Assembly (NCBI GenBank): GCA_002633005.1
Contig: NMRA01000776.1
Location: forward strand, 54,817-118,816
Direction: 5' to 3'
DNA from: Phoronis australis
Lineage: Eukaryota > Phoronida > Phoronidae
DNA length: 64,000 nt
The notes under the pieces were generated by a model. The model ran no database searches and was not told the origin of the DNA. It saw only the letters and a program-made list of their open reading frames with translations. A program made the translations under genes and the position numbers. Within the stretch, counting starts at the first letter, position 1; each line of letters starts with the position of its first letter. Positions 11,401 through 26,400 of the stretch are shown piece after piece.

Positions 11401-14400
11401 TTGCTTATTTAATAAAGTAACAATAATAATGGACTAGTTAATTTTTGATCTTTCATTTTTATCAAAAATAACTAGAATCCAATAAATGCTAATCACCAGC
11501 TTCATGTTTCCAAATAACTACCACCAGGAATGAGACATTTTGGGCACTCACAACAATGTTAGAAACAGGGAAATAATTAATAAAAACTATTTTTAGGCAA
11601 AATCGATGAGATTTCACCATGCCACAAAAACATAATTTATCCAGAATTCAACTGAAATGGATATGATGCAATCACAACAGTACTAAGTCTAAGTCTTCTG
11701 TAATATTTAGTTCCTCTCAAGCCCATGAATGACATTAAACACAAGAAAGGAGCACGTGGGACCACAAAGAAAGGACCAAGTGTGACCAAATCTATAGCGG
11801 TGAGTGGTCTAGCACAAATGCTAAGCGTTTTTTAATTCACAAGTCTCCAAAGTCTCGTAGAAAGCCATTCACCTGAGTTGCACTTGTCTTTGATTCTCCT
11901 GCATCCCGCACAAGGTCAACATAGCCTCCACTCAATGAAACATTTCCATTCTCAACAACCTAGCGATCAAGAAGAATATATAATTATGTCATCTTATTGT
12001 ATCGATGGATGCACACATACACATACATGTACTGTAAACTCGCAGGTTAACGTGGATGCCCGGGTAATCGCCCACCCCCGAATTTTCCCAAATTTCGATG
12101 TAAGTGCCCACTGTTCGGGTAATCGCTCATCCCCAACTTTCTGCTAACAGAACCTGGAGTTTGAACTAGTGGCTTTGGTCGCAGCTTTGCCATGGGCTCG
12201 GACTTCCGTGTCTGCGGGAAACACAGTATGCTTACGTATGATAGTCTCGAAAAGTGCGTCTTTTAGCTGGCACTCATGGAATAACTTAATAAGCGCTGTA
12301 ACTACCTTTCCATGAATTTATTAGCTGGTCTTTTGTTAAATTAATATATGTCAAGTTGAAAACTCAGTAGATCTTAATAGAACTTTTGGCAGTTTTCTAC
12401 TACGAGATTAGCCATCAACGTTCACTTACGATCTCAATCGGACTGTGAAGTTTATTCGCGAGTACAAGTGGCACACACGGAGCATTTGTTTTTGCTAGAT
12501 CCCCCGGGTCGGTACCTCTTCTTGTTGTACACACACAGAGCACGTTATTTTAGTAACTTTAAATCTCCAGATTTGAATTGAGCAATTAAACACACCCATC
12601 CTCTTGCAATTGCAAAGTTTGGGTCAGGCCAGGAGCGAATCGACTCTGATTTAATCGAGGAAACGAAACATATTCATTCTCAATGATCTGAAACAGTACT
12701 AACCTGCTGATACGGTAAGTGGACTGCCATTCGAGTTTCATAAAGTTCTGCAGTATGACATTTTGCAGCATGCTAAATAAACATTCATGAAAACATCTGA
12801 GTTTTTAGCAATGGTCTCACAAAATCACCCTTTGAAACTCGAAATCCTGTTTCTGTTTGAGCCGTGAGAAACTTTGTGGTTATTGGGTTCCCTTGATTAA
12901 CCGAACTTACAATTTCCATGCTTGAATGAACACCTAGCACGATTGTGCAGTTCTACTAAAAATAATTTGGACGTAAGCAGCCACTGCTTGGGTAACCGGT
13001 CACCATCCCCCCCCCCGGGTTTTGCTAATTTCCGGTTTAAGAGCCCACTGCTTGGGTAATTTGGGTAATTGGCCATCCCGAACTTTTGCGAATTTTCGGT
13101 TTTGGCGCCCACCTGTCTCAGTGTTTCCCAATTGAAGTGCCCAAGGCAATATCCCGGTAAGTTTATGGTATGTCAAAGCTCTACATATTATGTAGCTACA
13201 AGAGTACTGAATGACCATTAAGAGGTATCCATCTAAGGCAGAATAGCCGCGATAAATGTTGTCAGCCAATCTACTGAATATATAACCTGTTGATCCCACC
13301 AATCGCGGAATATGGCAAAGTACCAGATTATGAAGAGATAGTGTTCATTTAATTGATTGGGGAGCATTCACCCGTTACTAAGATATTGTGGGTACTTTTT
13401 GGTATTAGCTTAAAGGCAGATAGAGAGCCAATTATGAAATGGTTCATTGTTATGGAATCAGTTTTCAACTTTCAGAAATAGTACCCGCAACAAAAGAGCT
13501 CCTACATTTTAGCGTCCTACATTTTTAGCGTCCTACATTTTAGCCCCTGTGGCCACAAAACCAAAATTTGAATCAAGGTCTCACAAAGTGTAATTTAGTG
13601 ATTTAAACTTAGTTTTCCAAAAATGATGAATGTCTTTTTATTAAAAATGAAAAAATATACCAAACAATTTGATAAATTTTCTAAGGAATAATAATTTTTG
13701 TCTTAATTTTTGCCATAATTTTCAATAACAGATTCAACCAATTTTTTTGCAAAGTATTTTCAACACTCCATTCTACAAAAGGCACGAAACAAGCTGGTTA
13801 CCCTGGTTTCAAAGAAGACACGGGTTCCTTCCAACCACATATCGGTAGCAAGAGTCTGACCGGGTAGAACTGGTTTGGACATACGCGTCTGAAAATAAAA
13901 GTTCAAACTGAAACTGTAGGTTCAGTAACCAATCAATGGTAATTGATAAAAGTCTAAATCCAGTAAAAATAAATTTATTACCAAGAAGCATCAGAAATCA
14001 TGCTGTGCACTTAATACTTATCTTTAGTCACACTCAAATTGGGAACAACTGTTTGCTTCACGAGTTGTTCTAGAACTATTGAGGTAGTCATGCTGTTGTG
14101 AACCACCTTCAAATGGTAGGTAGCACCAGATCACTTTGTTCCGGATCACCAAGTTCCCGGAGCATTCGGTCATGTAAACACCACAAGGAAAAAAATAAGA
14201 ACTACATCCAGTGATGGGGTTATGATATTAATTGTCAGCCTTCCTGACGTTCTTTCAAGATGAGGTTATGGTAAAAATTGTCGGCATTCTTGATGTCCTT
14301 CCAAGTTTCATCAAATAATTGTTTACTGTGAACCAGTCCTGTAAAAGCGACTTCTTGATAAATGGCCGGAAAATTTTCATTCGTTTATGATTACGTGACC

Positions 14401-17400
14401 ACATTTTTGTGCTATTTTTCTCTTTTTAACTTAAAAAAAACTTTCTAAAAATCCTAAACTATGGTAAACAAATGACATGTTTGGTCATTCTTTTACAGAT
14501 AACATCCAGGTAGCCATGTCTCAGACTTTTAATTAATCTCGAAACTTGAGCCATAGATTACGGTAACCCTTTTTAAAATGTCACAAGTCTCCCTTTGAAA
14601 GCCACTGTCTTCTTTGCTCGAGGAACAAACAAAAATCCAACACAGTTCCCTCAGCCATCAACCATAAACATGCAAATCAACCCACACTCTACAGAGAAAT
14701 GTCGAAAATCAAAAGATCATAACATTATCGACAAAGGATTGCCACAAACTCGGACAAAGACATTTAATTTTATCAGGTTTTAATAATAGAAAGGATTCAA
14801 ATCGCCCAATACTTCAGACTTCAAATAGAGAATTTGTCATTTTATGGAAACTACAGACTTCAACTGTCTCTTACTTTAATTGCCTTGAACTTGCTAGTGT
14901 CATTATCAGCAAACTGCTTCAATACATGTCTGGCAGAATAGCCCAAAGAACACAGACCATGCAGTATGGGTTGGGAGAATCCTGCAGAAGAAAAACGGAA
15001 TGTTAGAAAACTGATTTAATACATTACCGAGCACCTTAATCATTGTATTACTAAAAGGATAAAAATCCTGGTTGTGGCCTCTTAACAGAAGGTATTAAAA
15101 ACAATTTTCCCATCCAATTCTCTGAAACAAGATAATGGCACACCGTAACCTCCACAACCCTAAATACTTTGGAGGAAAATTTGAAAACTCCTTTCAAAGT
15201 CTGCTATACAGGCAAGCATGACCTACGCCTTTAGCGAATTACACAGCAACTGTGGGTAAAGACCACGCATGAAGAATCATAATATCCAATCTGTGACATA
15301 GGGAGTATGAGTTTTTATTTGATTCCTAGCTGTCTTTATGCATCACCAGTTGACAAATGAGTAGAAGTAATCGTCAAAACAGGGCTTAATGCCATTTAAA
15401 TACACAGTGCTTATGACAAATTCATTTGGCTAGTAAACTAATGAGAATGGACACCTAAACAAGGAAACAAAATTCATGTGGTAACCAATGGAAACAAATT
15501 CCTCCATTTACAGGAGAAACGCGTGACTGCCCCAATTCAGCTATGGCCTAATCTCTCTGAAATGACTGAATCTTACTGTTCGACAACCTGCAGGTATGAG
15601 TTACGATATTCCTGACAGGAGATAAATGAGACTTTGTATAGAGGCTAACTATGCAGCAGTTACCATTAAAGGCTGAATCTTCTTAAGAAGAAATTGCAAC
15701 GTCTGGATGGAAGACATTGTCTCGTGACTATCGATGATCAACTACAGAACAGTGCTCATCCATTACCAATATAATTGCTGTTTTAAACAGTTTTTTATAC
15801 TTAAAGGTGTACGAAAAAAACAACAAAATAAAATCTATATAGCACTTTCTCCTACAACATTTGAAAGCAATATATTTCTAATACCTTAGTATCTGCAACA
15901 TCTATGAGTCAAATACTCTTCAGTAAATCACAGCATTGACTAATCTTTCTAAAATTGGACCGCCTCACTTGCTTTTTTCTAAATTAAACTAAATTTTGAA
16001 ATCGATCCTACAGTGGCGAATCCATTATGGGAGGCTTTAAAATAATTATTCATTTAAAAAGGAACAGATTAAGACCAATTATTAAATGCAACTTCAATAA
16101 ATCTGATTCAGTTTCCTCAACATGTAAGACCTTTCATATGTCCTCAGAGTTCTCACTGAGTACAAAAGCCAACCTGCTCACAGGCAATCAACAGAACAAA
16201 GCAGACAGGAAGTACATCAACTCACCTCCCATTGCAGCAAAACTAGGATCAATGTGGAGAGGATTGTAGTCACCACTGAGCCTGTACACGGCTGCCTGGT
16301 CAATACTGGTCTTCTCTGTGACAGTGACATCTGGTTTGCGTGCAGGAGCTTTCACTGGCATGATGGCTCGGTCAGACGATCGCTTGCCACCAAACTTACC
16401 GGCACCAACCACAAAGATAGTAAACTGATTGAAGAACACTTTATTGCCAGCGTCGTCAAAGGTTTCCACTAAAAAGAAGATCATACAGAAAGCATAATGC
16501 AACATGTGCCATTTTGTTTCAAAATGTTTTCAAAGTTGGAATCAAGTGCAACAAAAAATTATTCCATGTTCACCAGGTGACACCAATACTTAATGTACCA
16601 CATTTTGACATTCGAATAAATTGAGAGCAGAAAGCAATTCATCAACATGGTGGAGGCCCTGTGTCATAAGGGAATCGCGGTATCTGCCTGAATACAGGCA
16701 TGTCTATGGAAGGTTCTTGTTTCACTTACACACAATACTTGCAGGTGGTCAGGTACAAGTTGTTTCAGATGTGCGCAGGTTGCTCAGGTGAGCCCATTGT
16801 ACTGATCACCCATAAACATTTTCATGGTTTATTAATATATAGTTAAAACCAAGCTGGGGAGCTGGAGAGCTGACTCAAGGGTCTTGCACTGTACCCCAGG
16901 GAGAATCGAATCCACGGAGTTGAGAAAAGGAAGTGAGCACGTATCCTAATAGGCCATACTGTTTCCTTTCAATTCGGACACCGAGTGAATTTTGATTTCC
17001 CAAATGGCTAAACCTGCTTGTCAATACTACAGCACCGCAAGATTCTCAATGACACACTGTTTAAACAGTCATCTGAGTCAGCCTATAGTGCTTGAGATAG
17101 GAATTTGGAGCAAATGTTTCGATACAGAGCCTCTTCAAACAGTTCTGTTGATAGGGGTTTTTTGATGATTATATAACACTAGAGTATTGTTTCCAGAGTG
17201 AAATGTAGTATAACGAATGATGGCATGTGTCTACTAGTGGAGACCGACGCTCGTCTTGTATGTATAAAGTACACATAGCAATAACATAATGACTTGATGT
17301 AATGGGACATAAGTATTTATAAAGACAACATAGAGACTGGAGCAAGATAACAAGCCTACCATCAACAATGACAACACAACCGGAGCCCTTATCCAGGACA

Positions 17401-20400
17401 TCTGCCACCATCACTTGAGAAGTAAGCGTACCGCTGGTCGGGATTGGGTTGAACACTTCTAGGTACTGTTCTCCATGAAGAATCTAAACAACCAAACAAA
17501 TGCAGCACTCGTATACATGCAGTCTAAATGCCAAATACGGCATTCACATATCGTCCAACCTGAAAGCAGATTGGATGCTTGGTCGGCAATACAAAAAAAT
17601 TCACAAAATCAACACTTCCCAGAGATCTCAGCCACCCTCTCACCACCCTCTCAGCCACCCTCTCACCACCTTCTTAGCCACCCTCTTACCACCCATCAGA
17701 CAGCAGAACTGCTCTCATCTTGCCAGAAGAAGTCTACAATTTGATGGCACGGTTTACGGCAAGGCTGTGGCCGGCCACGGTGATTGCAAGAGATTAAAAC
17801 AAAGTAGTAAATTGTACACAATGTTAACGCTCATTACTCACAAGATGGCAGACACGGTGCCTAGTGAATGCTACTTTTAAGCATCTGATCTGCCATTGGA
17901 CAACAGGCCCTATGTGCTATGCTATAAACATTCAAAACCCGAACGTGGTAGTAGAAAAAACAGTGTCCCAACAACACTGAAATTAATATTATAATTGAAA
18001 CAGTACAACACATTGAAATAGAGGAGTTCCAGAACAAAATTGACTATTCTATACTTTTAATCAAAGATTATAATTATGTAACGTTTTCACTTCTGGTTTT
18101 ACATGATCATTAAATTATATTACTTACAACAGAAATTTGCTAAAAAACACAGTGACCAAGGATACTTAGCTATCTTGTGTTTCACATTTGAAAGATAATA
18201 CTACTGTTGAAAGCACACATTGTAAATTTCAACGCTATGTATTTGTAATTACTTAGACCTGCCTCCAGGAATCAAATGACGAATGCATCTACATGTACCA
18301 ATAACGCATACATTACTCACCTTTGTCATGTCTATAGGTAACCCAGGCCATTGTCCTGTGAACACAGGCTTTAGTGACATCTGAGCCGGTATGAAGCCGA
18401 AAGTAGGAAACAAGCAGAAGCCGTCGGAGAACTCGAACAAGAACTTCAGGTGATCCTCTTGGGAAGTGGACACGCCAACTATCAGGAACAAGAGGTCATT
18501 GTTAAGAAAGGGAACAGGTAAAGGTCACATGACTTCAAGCACAATCATCATGTATATTTCAAGGCTACTAACTACCTAGTAAACAATTCGAGTACTTTTC
18601 GCAAAACTGATGTTCTCAATTTCAGGAAAGATTGCTACTTTATATAATTACCTCAGTTTGCATGTCAGTCACATCCCGTTCACGAGAACAAAAACCGCAC
18701 AAGTCACATCTAACCGCTCAAAATGACCCGTCATTCCACCGTTATTCTGCCTAGCTCAGATGGCTAGTCGTCAATTTGAGCGATAAGATACGATTACTGT
18801 AGCAATACTACACAGTACGCAAAAAAGCAAACAAAAAGACTCAGAATGTCCTGTCATGACAACTGAGTATAAGTGATGAAGGGTCATAAAGTGTTATGGA
18901 AACAACAGACCGTGTGTTGTAACAACAGAGACAGAAACATAGGTCTGTGTTGTAACAACAGAACGTGTGTTGTATACAACAGACCACAAAGCACCATTCA
19001 CGGAAATCCTCTTTTGATCATTGATCCCTGCTTATAAATTACCACCGGGTGACGTTTCATGATAAACCTTGCATGAAAAATTAAACAAATCAACCAGTAA
19101 TTCATATTCATAAGATACCTCTAGTGATAAATTGTGATAAAACAATTAATAGAGCCAAAGGAATGCTTACTTCCAAGGTTATAGAGAATGACATCACGGA
19201 ATGTGTAGGAGAACTCGTCTGGAGCCACTTTGGTGGCCTTCGCTAATTCCTGAGGAAAGAACTTATCCATGAAATGAAAATCAAATACATTATTCAGGAC
19301 CTTGTGATTTATAGTATTTTGCCTAGTAAATCTAAGCAGTCCACTCATCACTATCATTATTTAATTTGTAGATAGCAATTATTATAATAACGTTATCCTT
19401 TACAAAAATTGATCTTTTTACACAATTAAAAAATAAAATAATGAGAAAAAGGTAACACACAAATTTGAATTATTTATCACGACACTACTTCACAAAAATT
19501 GCACACAGATTTTCATTTCAGTATCAAAACATAACTTAAAATCAACTTTCATGCCCATTTCCAGTGGTCAATAAGTAAATAGAAAGACCTTCAGTCTGTG
19601 GTGATTATCAACAGATTCATTGTTTATGAAGTGAGTAATTCAAACCCAGGGAATACCAGTAAGTATGTGTGTTTTATACAAGGGGGATTCGCTTTAAGTT
19701 TCGATTCCGAGTAACCTTTCAAGTGAGATCCGAAATAAAGATGGTGAAATAATCATTGACAACCAAAGTTGCCGAAAATTGTTCGAAAATTAGTCACAAG
19801 GGTTGGTGAAAAGAGAACCAAGAAAAGTTTGTCTTCCACATGTCAAGCTGTTAAACACCACATGAAATATCAAAAAGTCTCAGCAAAGAAAGGACAGCTG
19901 TGTTAGTCGAATTCTCTGTATGGACACTGCTTTGGTTGTTACAAAAACCAGGCAGGGATGATGTTGTGCTATCCTCAGGTGAAACTTGGTGACCGTGTGA
20001 ACGACCAACAACAGCATATCAGCAGAGAATCAACGGAGCAGTAAATTAGAAAAAAAGCAGTCAAACATTTTTGCTGATCAGTATTTTGCCAACTTTAAAC
20101 AAGGACACATCTCGTCAACTTTTTTTTGAAAGCTACTGTAGGCTAATGATGACTGACTGCAGACAACGAAACTAAGTGACTGTCTAGAATAGCATCATTG
20201 GCACTAACGAACTGTAACTTCAGTCTGTGACTCAGCTTCACTCTTACACTCAAGAGATTACACAAAAGAAAAATCCCTCACTGGATTTATTTTGCCGGGC
20301 TCTCCACTGTCAGCAGCTGTGATTGGTTGGTCTTGATCCACTGTGCTCTCAAGGGCTTTCATGACGGCAGAGGTGTTTTCTGGAATGGAAAATTAATTGC

Positions 20401-23400
20401 AATGAGATGGTACTTTCACTGCTCGTATCAATGCCATTGATCGATGTATCCAATTACCATCTAAACCAAAACTGATGGCTGGTTACAGTTTCCACTAATA
20501 ATACGTGTTCACAGAGGCAACACCAGCCGTATAAAAACCACTATCTACTGTAAGCCTACACCCACCGACCAATGGTGGCCCCACTGAGGCTATATCTTAT
20601 ACAAAAGGTCAGTTGGCAAGCAGTCTTTTGTTAGTTACAAAATCTTGCTTGACTAGGACCCCTTGCATACATACCTAGGAGAGACCAAGCGTACTATGGG
20701 CACTGGACCTAAAGAGCATAGAAACTGGGAAAACCTACAGCAGTTGGTCAGTATTCGTACCCAGCACCCCCCAATGAACCAAGACCTGGGTGTGAACTTA
20801 CTCCCCCCCCCCTCCGTGCAGTCAACTGCTACTTAACAACGAAAGGGTGTCGGCTACCTCAGTCGCTGACGAAAGCCGATTGTAGTCGACTGAAACTTTC
20901 GACTAACTGATTTACACCCAGTCTCCTCATCACTGAGTCTGCATTATATTTAACATGACATCAGGGGACAATGAACAATNAACATTTATTTTGGAACTCA
21001 AATCTGCAAGTAAATTTGATATCATAAGGGCAAACAATATCTCGGATAATTGAAAGAATAAAGTTAATAACAGAACAATAGTGTACAGACTGGAATGGCA
21101 ACCTCAAAAAGATACAATGACTGCTCTAAAGAGAGGTTACCATAAAACAACATTATTTGGAATCAAATTGACCTGTGGATGTTGCTAGTGATGTAAACAT
21201 GCAAGCAAAGAAAACCTGCTTTTGACACCAGAACATGGTTTAGTTGATCCTGAACACAAATTGAAGATAAACGATGTACGACTTATTAACACACCTCTAC
21301 CAGCTTACCTTGGGATATCCAGCCCCCACCAGCCTCAAACAGGCACCCACTATCAGGAGTGTCTTCGTGACACAGGTAGACCACCAGGGGTGCCACAAAC
21401 TCAGGCTTGATAGCATTGATGAGGTCTGAAACATAAAAAACAGATTGCTAAGATATGCAGCAGAACCTTGTCACTAAAAGGAACCACCAAGACACAGTTT
21501 GTATCATCTCAATATTTATGTTTTACCTTTAATATTTCTCAGGGTGCATTATCTTAATATTTATCAGTCTGTATGTTCTTAATAATTCTCAGTTTAATAT
21601 TAGTGTGTTCAGTGAAACACGTAATCTTTCCTAGCTACGTTTGTCAGTGGAGTATGCTGCAAAACTCTAAGTCACCAATGAGAAACACAGCACCAACTTC
21701 AAAGTGTTGTAATAGTTGTTGGTGGTTGTGAACAGTTGTACAGTAACTGTTGTTGTTGTTGTTGCTGATGTTGTTCTTGGACTTAGTGCATCACTAGAAC
21801 ACTATTCGCTTGCCGTGAACACATCCCTAACATTCAAACACGGCAACAGTTAGTTTGAAAACATTTACGGTGTTAAACAGACTTCACTAACTTCACGAAA
21901 CTTTAACACTTCATAGTTACACATTGTACAACAAGTCACACGCAAATTTATAATGACCATCCCAGATGTTGACTGTCTGGAGTCAATGATTTGTTGATAC
22001 TCTGACATACGAGTCGTTGCGAGGTAAAAGTGTCATCTACTAAAAATCATCATTTTCAAATCCTATCCAATGATAACAATTTCTCGGAGCAGATTTTAAA
22101 CATGCATGAAGGTCGAGTAGTCTGACATAACATAATGGTTTTGAATAGTTGAATAAGCATATCATGCAAGGGGGTCAAGGGGCTGCAAACCCCCCCTATT
22201 CCCTTGATTTTGGTACATTGAACTTAGAATTGTTGACTAGGACCCCCTTTTCAAAAAACTCTTGATCCGACCCACCCTTTAAAAAATCCTGGATCCACCC
22301 CATTGTACAACACAGAATAGTCGGACAAATTTGCTCNCCAGCTTACCTTGGGATATCCAGCCCCCACCAGCCTCAAACAGGCACCCACTATCAGGAGTGT
22401 CTTCGTGACACAGGTAGACCACCAGGGGTGCCACAAACTCAGGCTTGATAGCATTGATGAGGTCTGAAACATAAAAAACAGATTGCTAAGATATACAGCA
22501 GAACCTTGTCACTAAAAGGAACCACCAAGAGACAGTTTGTATCATCTCAATATTTATGTTTTACCTTAATATTTCTCAGGGTGCATTATCTTAATATTTA
22601 TCAGTCTGTATTTTCTTAATAATTCTCAGTTTAATATTATTGTGTTCAGTGAAACACGTAATCTTTCCTAGCTATGTTTGTCAGTGGAGTATGCTGCAAA
22701 ACTCTCAGTCACCAATGAGAAACACAGCACCAACTTCAAAGTGTTGTAATTATAGTTGTTGGTGGTTGTGAACAGTTGTTGTTGTTGTTGCTGTTGTTGT
22801 TGGACTTAGTGCATCACAAGAACACTATTCACTTGCCATGAACACATCCCTAACATTCAAACACGGCAACAGTTAGTTTGAAAACATTTACGGTGTTAAA
22901 CAGACTTCACTAACTTCATGAAACTTTAACACTTCATAGGTACACATTGTTTACAACAACAAGTCACACGCAAATTTACAATGACCATCCCAGATGTTGA
23001 CTGTCTGGAATCAATGATTTGTTGATACTCTGACATACGAGTCGTTGCGAGGTAAAAGTGTCAACTACTAAAAATCAAGATTTTCAAATCCTATCCAATG
23101 ATAACAATTTCTCGGAGCAGATTTTAAACATGTATAAAGGTCGAGTAGTCTGACATAACATAATGGTTTTGAATAGTTGAATAAGCATATCATGCAAGGG
23201 GGTCAAGGGGCTGCAAACCCCCCCTATTCCCTTGATTTTAGTATATTGAACTTAGAATTGTTGACTAGGACCCCCTTTTCAAAAAACTCTTGATCCGACC
23301 CACCCTTTAAAAAATCCTGGATCCACCCCATTGTACAACACAGAATAGTCGGACAAATTTGCTCTCTTGTGAATCACCAGCATGTGGACATTAGGAAACT

Positions 23401-26400
23401 TTTATGCTTTTATTCTTTAATTAAGAGTGGAAACGTTAGGTGGCCACACGCCTGAGTTCCAGCAATGATAACAGAAACAATATTATTTCCAAACTTATAT
23501 ATACCAAACTTGAGGTAAACGCACATCTCCAAACTCCACACATGCCACAAAAATTAGCTATACACAGTAACCAAACTCCATACACAGTGATCACATTCCA
23601 TACACAAGGACCAAATTACAGTGACCAAGCAAACCAAACTGTGTCAGGACGATTGTAACCATGAATGGAGTTTGATCACCAGACACGGAGCATCTTCAAT
23701 GCACAAGTTTAGTATAGAGGCACAGGTCTAGAATTTTTGCTGCAGGCCACATTATGATTCTACTCCCTGTTAAATTTGCAACAAAGCCGCATATTAAGTA
23801 TGTTATTTACCTTCTGGCATGACAGTGGCCGTGAGTCGTGAACCAGCCATCGGTGCTATGGTGTTACACTTGATGTTATTTTTAGCACCCTCTATTGCCA
23901 GCGTGTTACTAAGACCTAGCAGACCCAATTTGGCTGAAAGCAAATTAATAGATTGAGTTAACAAATGTCCAGTCAATCAGTAGCTTGTATGTTTGATTCA
24001 GCGCTACTTCTCATCTGAAGATGAATGCAAGAACAAGCACGACTTTTTGCCTGGTTTTTGATGCTGAAATGTTGGTTCTACTTGTCGCGCTTTCCCCTGA
24101 ATCAACATAGGCACAGAGTTATGTAGTCAGGTGAATGGAAGGACATGCTATAGAACCCTAGAACAATCTGCAAATTTTGCCGTCACAACATCATATCTCA
24201 CAAACGGCTCAAAGGATTCACATGAAACTCTCAGATGCTATGTTTTAAGTAATGATCTCCAAAACAAAGTCACAAATTGTATATAAAATGTTCCACTTTT
24301 AGATGATGGAACATCACAAGTAGGACCAGTTGTGATTTTCTTAATGAAAAAAAATCTATACTTGCATAAAATGAAAACATTCTTTTGCTATGGGGTGCAC
24401 ATTTTTTGCTACATTTTAATAAAGACAAGGTCAAATAAGCCAATTCATGACAAATTGCTAAAAAGTAACGAAATCTAATTCATCAGGTTTTCTACGTTCA
24501 GAACATTTACAGACTAAGTTAAAATTTTTAGTTTTGTAATGCACATACTCATCAACAAGATCCAATAAATCTTAACTGGTAGGCAACTGAAGAACACAGT
24601 GTTATACCTGCACTGTAATTGGCCTGTCCAAAGTTGCCATAGATACCAGCAGCAGACGTGGTCATGATAATCCTGAAGCAGCGAAAAATGAGGTTTGAAA
24701 AAAACAATGTGTGATTTTTCATGAACGTACACAATATAACGCATCAGTTGAGTGAAAATTAAACTTTACAAACTCAAATGTCTATAATATGAACTTGACA
24801 GCGCAAGCGTGCCAGATAAAGAGGCTTGATTACAACGGCTGGTAAGAACCAGCTATCAAGATTGACAATTTATCATTAAGACTACTTATTGCAAGCTTGT
24901 AAAACTTTCTTCACTTTCCCTTCAATTAGACATCCAGTTGATAAATATAGAAAAGAACAAAATCCGACTTGGATTTCAACTGAGTGGCATTGCATCCCCA
25001 TCGCGAGGACATTCACTAGCTAATTTCTCTACGAACACGTAGAATGCCCCTCTTTGAATCGCCAAGTCGGGTTAAGATTCCAACTTTCTAAGACATGAGA
25101 TCACATGCTACATTTCATTCCACACCGATTTTGTCATCAGCCGAACGTCACCACGACATCAGTTAGTGAAAATCCCAGCGATGACGATGCAATGTCGCTC
25201 AGTTAAAATGTAAGTTAAGTATTAGAATTTAGTTATTTTCATGATCTCCTCTTTCTTCCTCTACCCTGACCAGAAGTGATGGCTGGGCCTAGGAACAACT
25301 TGGAACAGTTTCTGAGCTCAATAGTTTTTTCCCACCTGGAGGGTCATTTTATAGGTCAGAATTAGTTAAAAACTGCCAAATGCTTCTAAAGAAAAAGTAG
25401 AGACCAAATTTAAAAGTGTTAAAAAGTGGTATTTATTTTTAGCAGAAACTACACAGTATGTTCGCAGCAGCTTTTTATTTTTATAAGCTAATTAATTTAC
25501 AACACACAATTTGCCAGTAGGTTGACTCTTTCAATCGTCTACCTTCCATAGTTTTGTTTCTTCATATGAGGCCAAGCCGCCCGTGTGACCAAGAAGGAGC
25601 CTCGTAAGTGGACCCGCTGAATAATATCCCAGTCTTCATCGCTGATCCGTGCAAACGATTTGTCTCGGAGAATCCCTGCATTGTTGACCACGATATCTGC
25701 ACGGAAAGAAAATAACTAAAAGTCAAAAACATTATGATACAGTTAACACGCACCTCAATATCAGATACCTTAGCCTTAGAATAGATTCATAGAAATTTGC
25801 ATTAGGTGCAAAGCTGTGAGAAATATTAAACATAAAGTTGCCCAGAACGAAAATGTTTCTTTACCACACTTCTGCATGTTAAAACTTTCTCAAAATTAAA
25901 ACGCATCAAACACCACCGTGACGCTAACAAGGCATTTTAGATCAAACACCACCTAACACAACTCATACAAAACCTTTACTTCGTAAGTCTAGGCTTACCG
26001 TAAACCCTGTCAACTATTATTCATTGGCAACAATTTGTTACAAAAACAGACAGGATTATGGTAGACCATGTGTACTAATTGTTCACAGACAACCCTTTAA
26101 ATGCACCCAGCAATTTACAAAGAGCCAAATATTGCAGAGATTTATGTCATCATATTTTACTGATAAAAAATAACTCGCATGAATTCCACAGTTGGTAAAT
26201 GGGTACTAGTATTCGTTCAACAAAATAGACATAGAATATGACATTTGAACTCACCAATGCGACCAAAGTTGTCGAGAGCTGTTTGTACGAGTTTTTCTCC
26301 GTCTTCTACAGAGTCTAACAAAAAGAACAAAACAAAGAGTTCATCACAGTGAAGAGACAATGTACTGTACCTCATATCTCAAAGCTACCCTTCAAACTGA

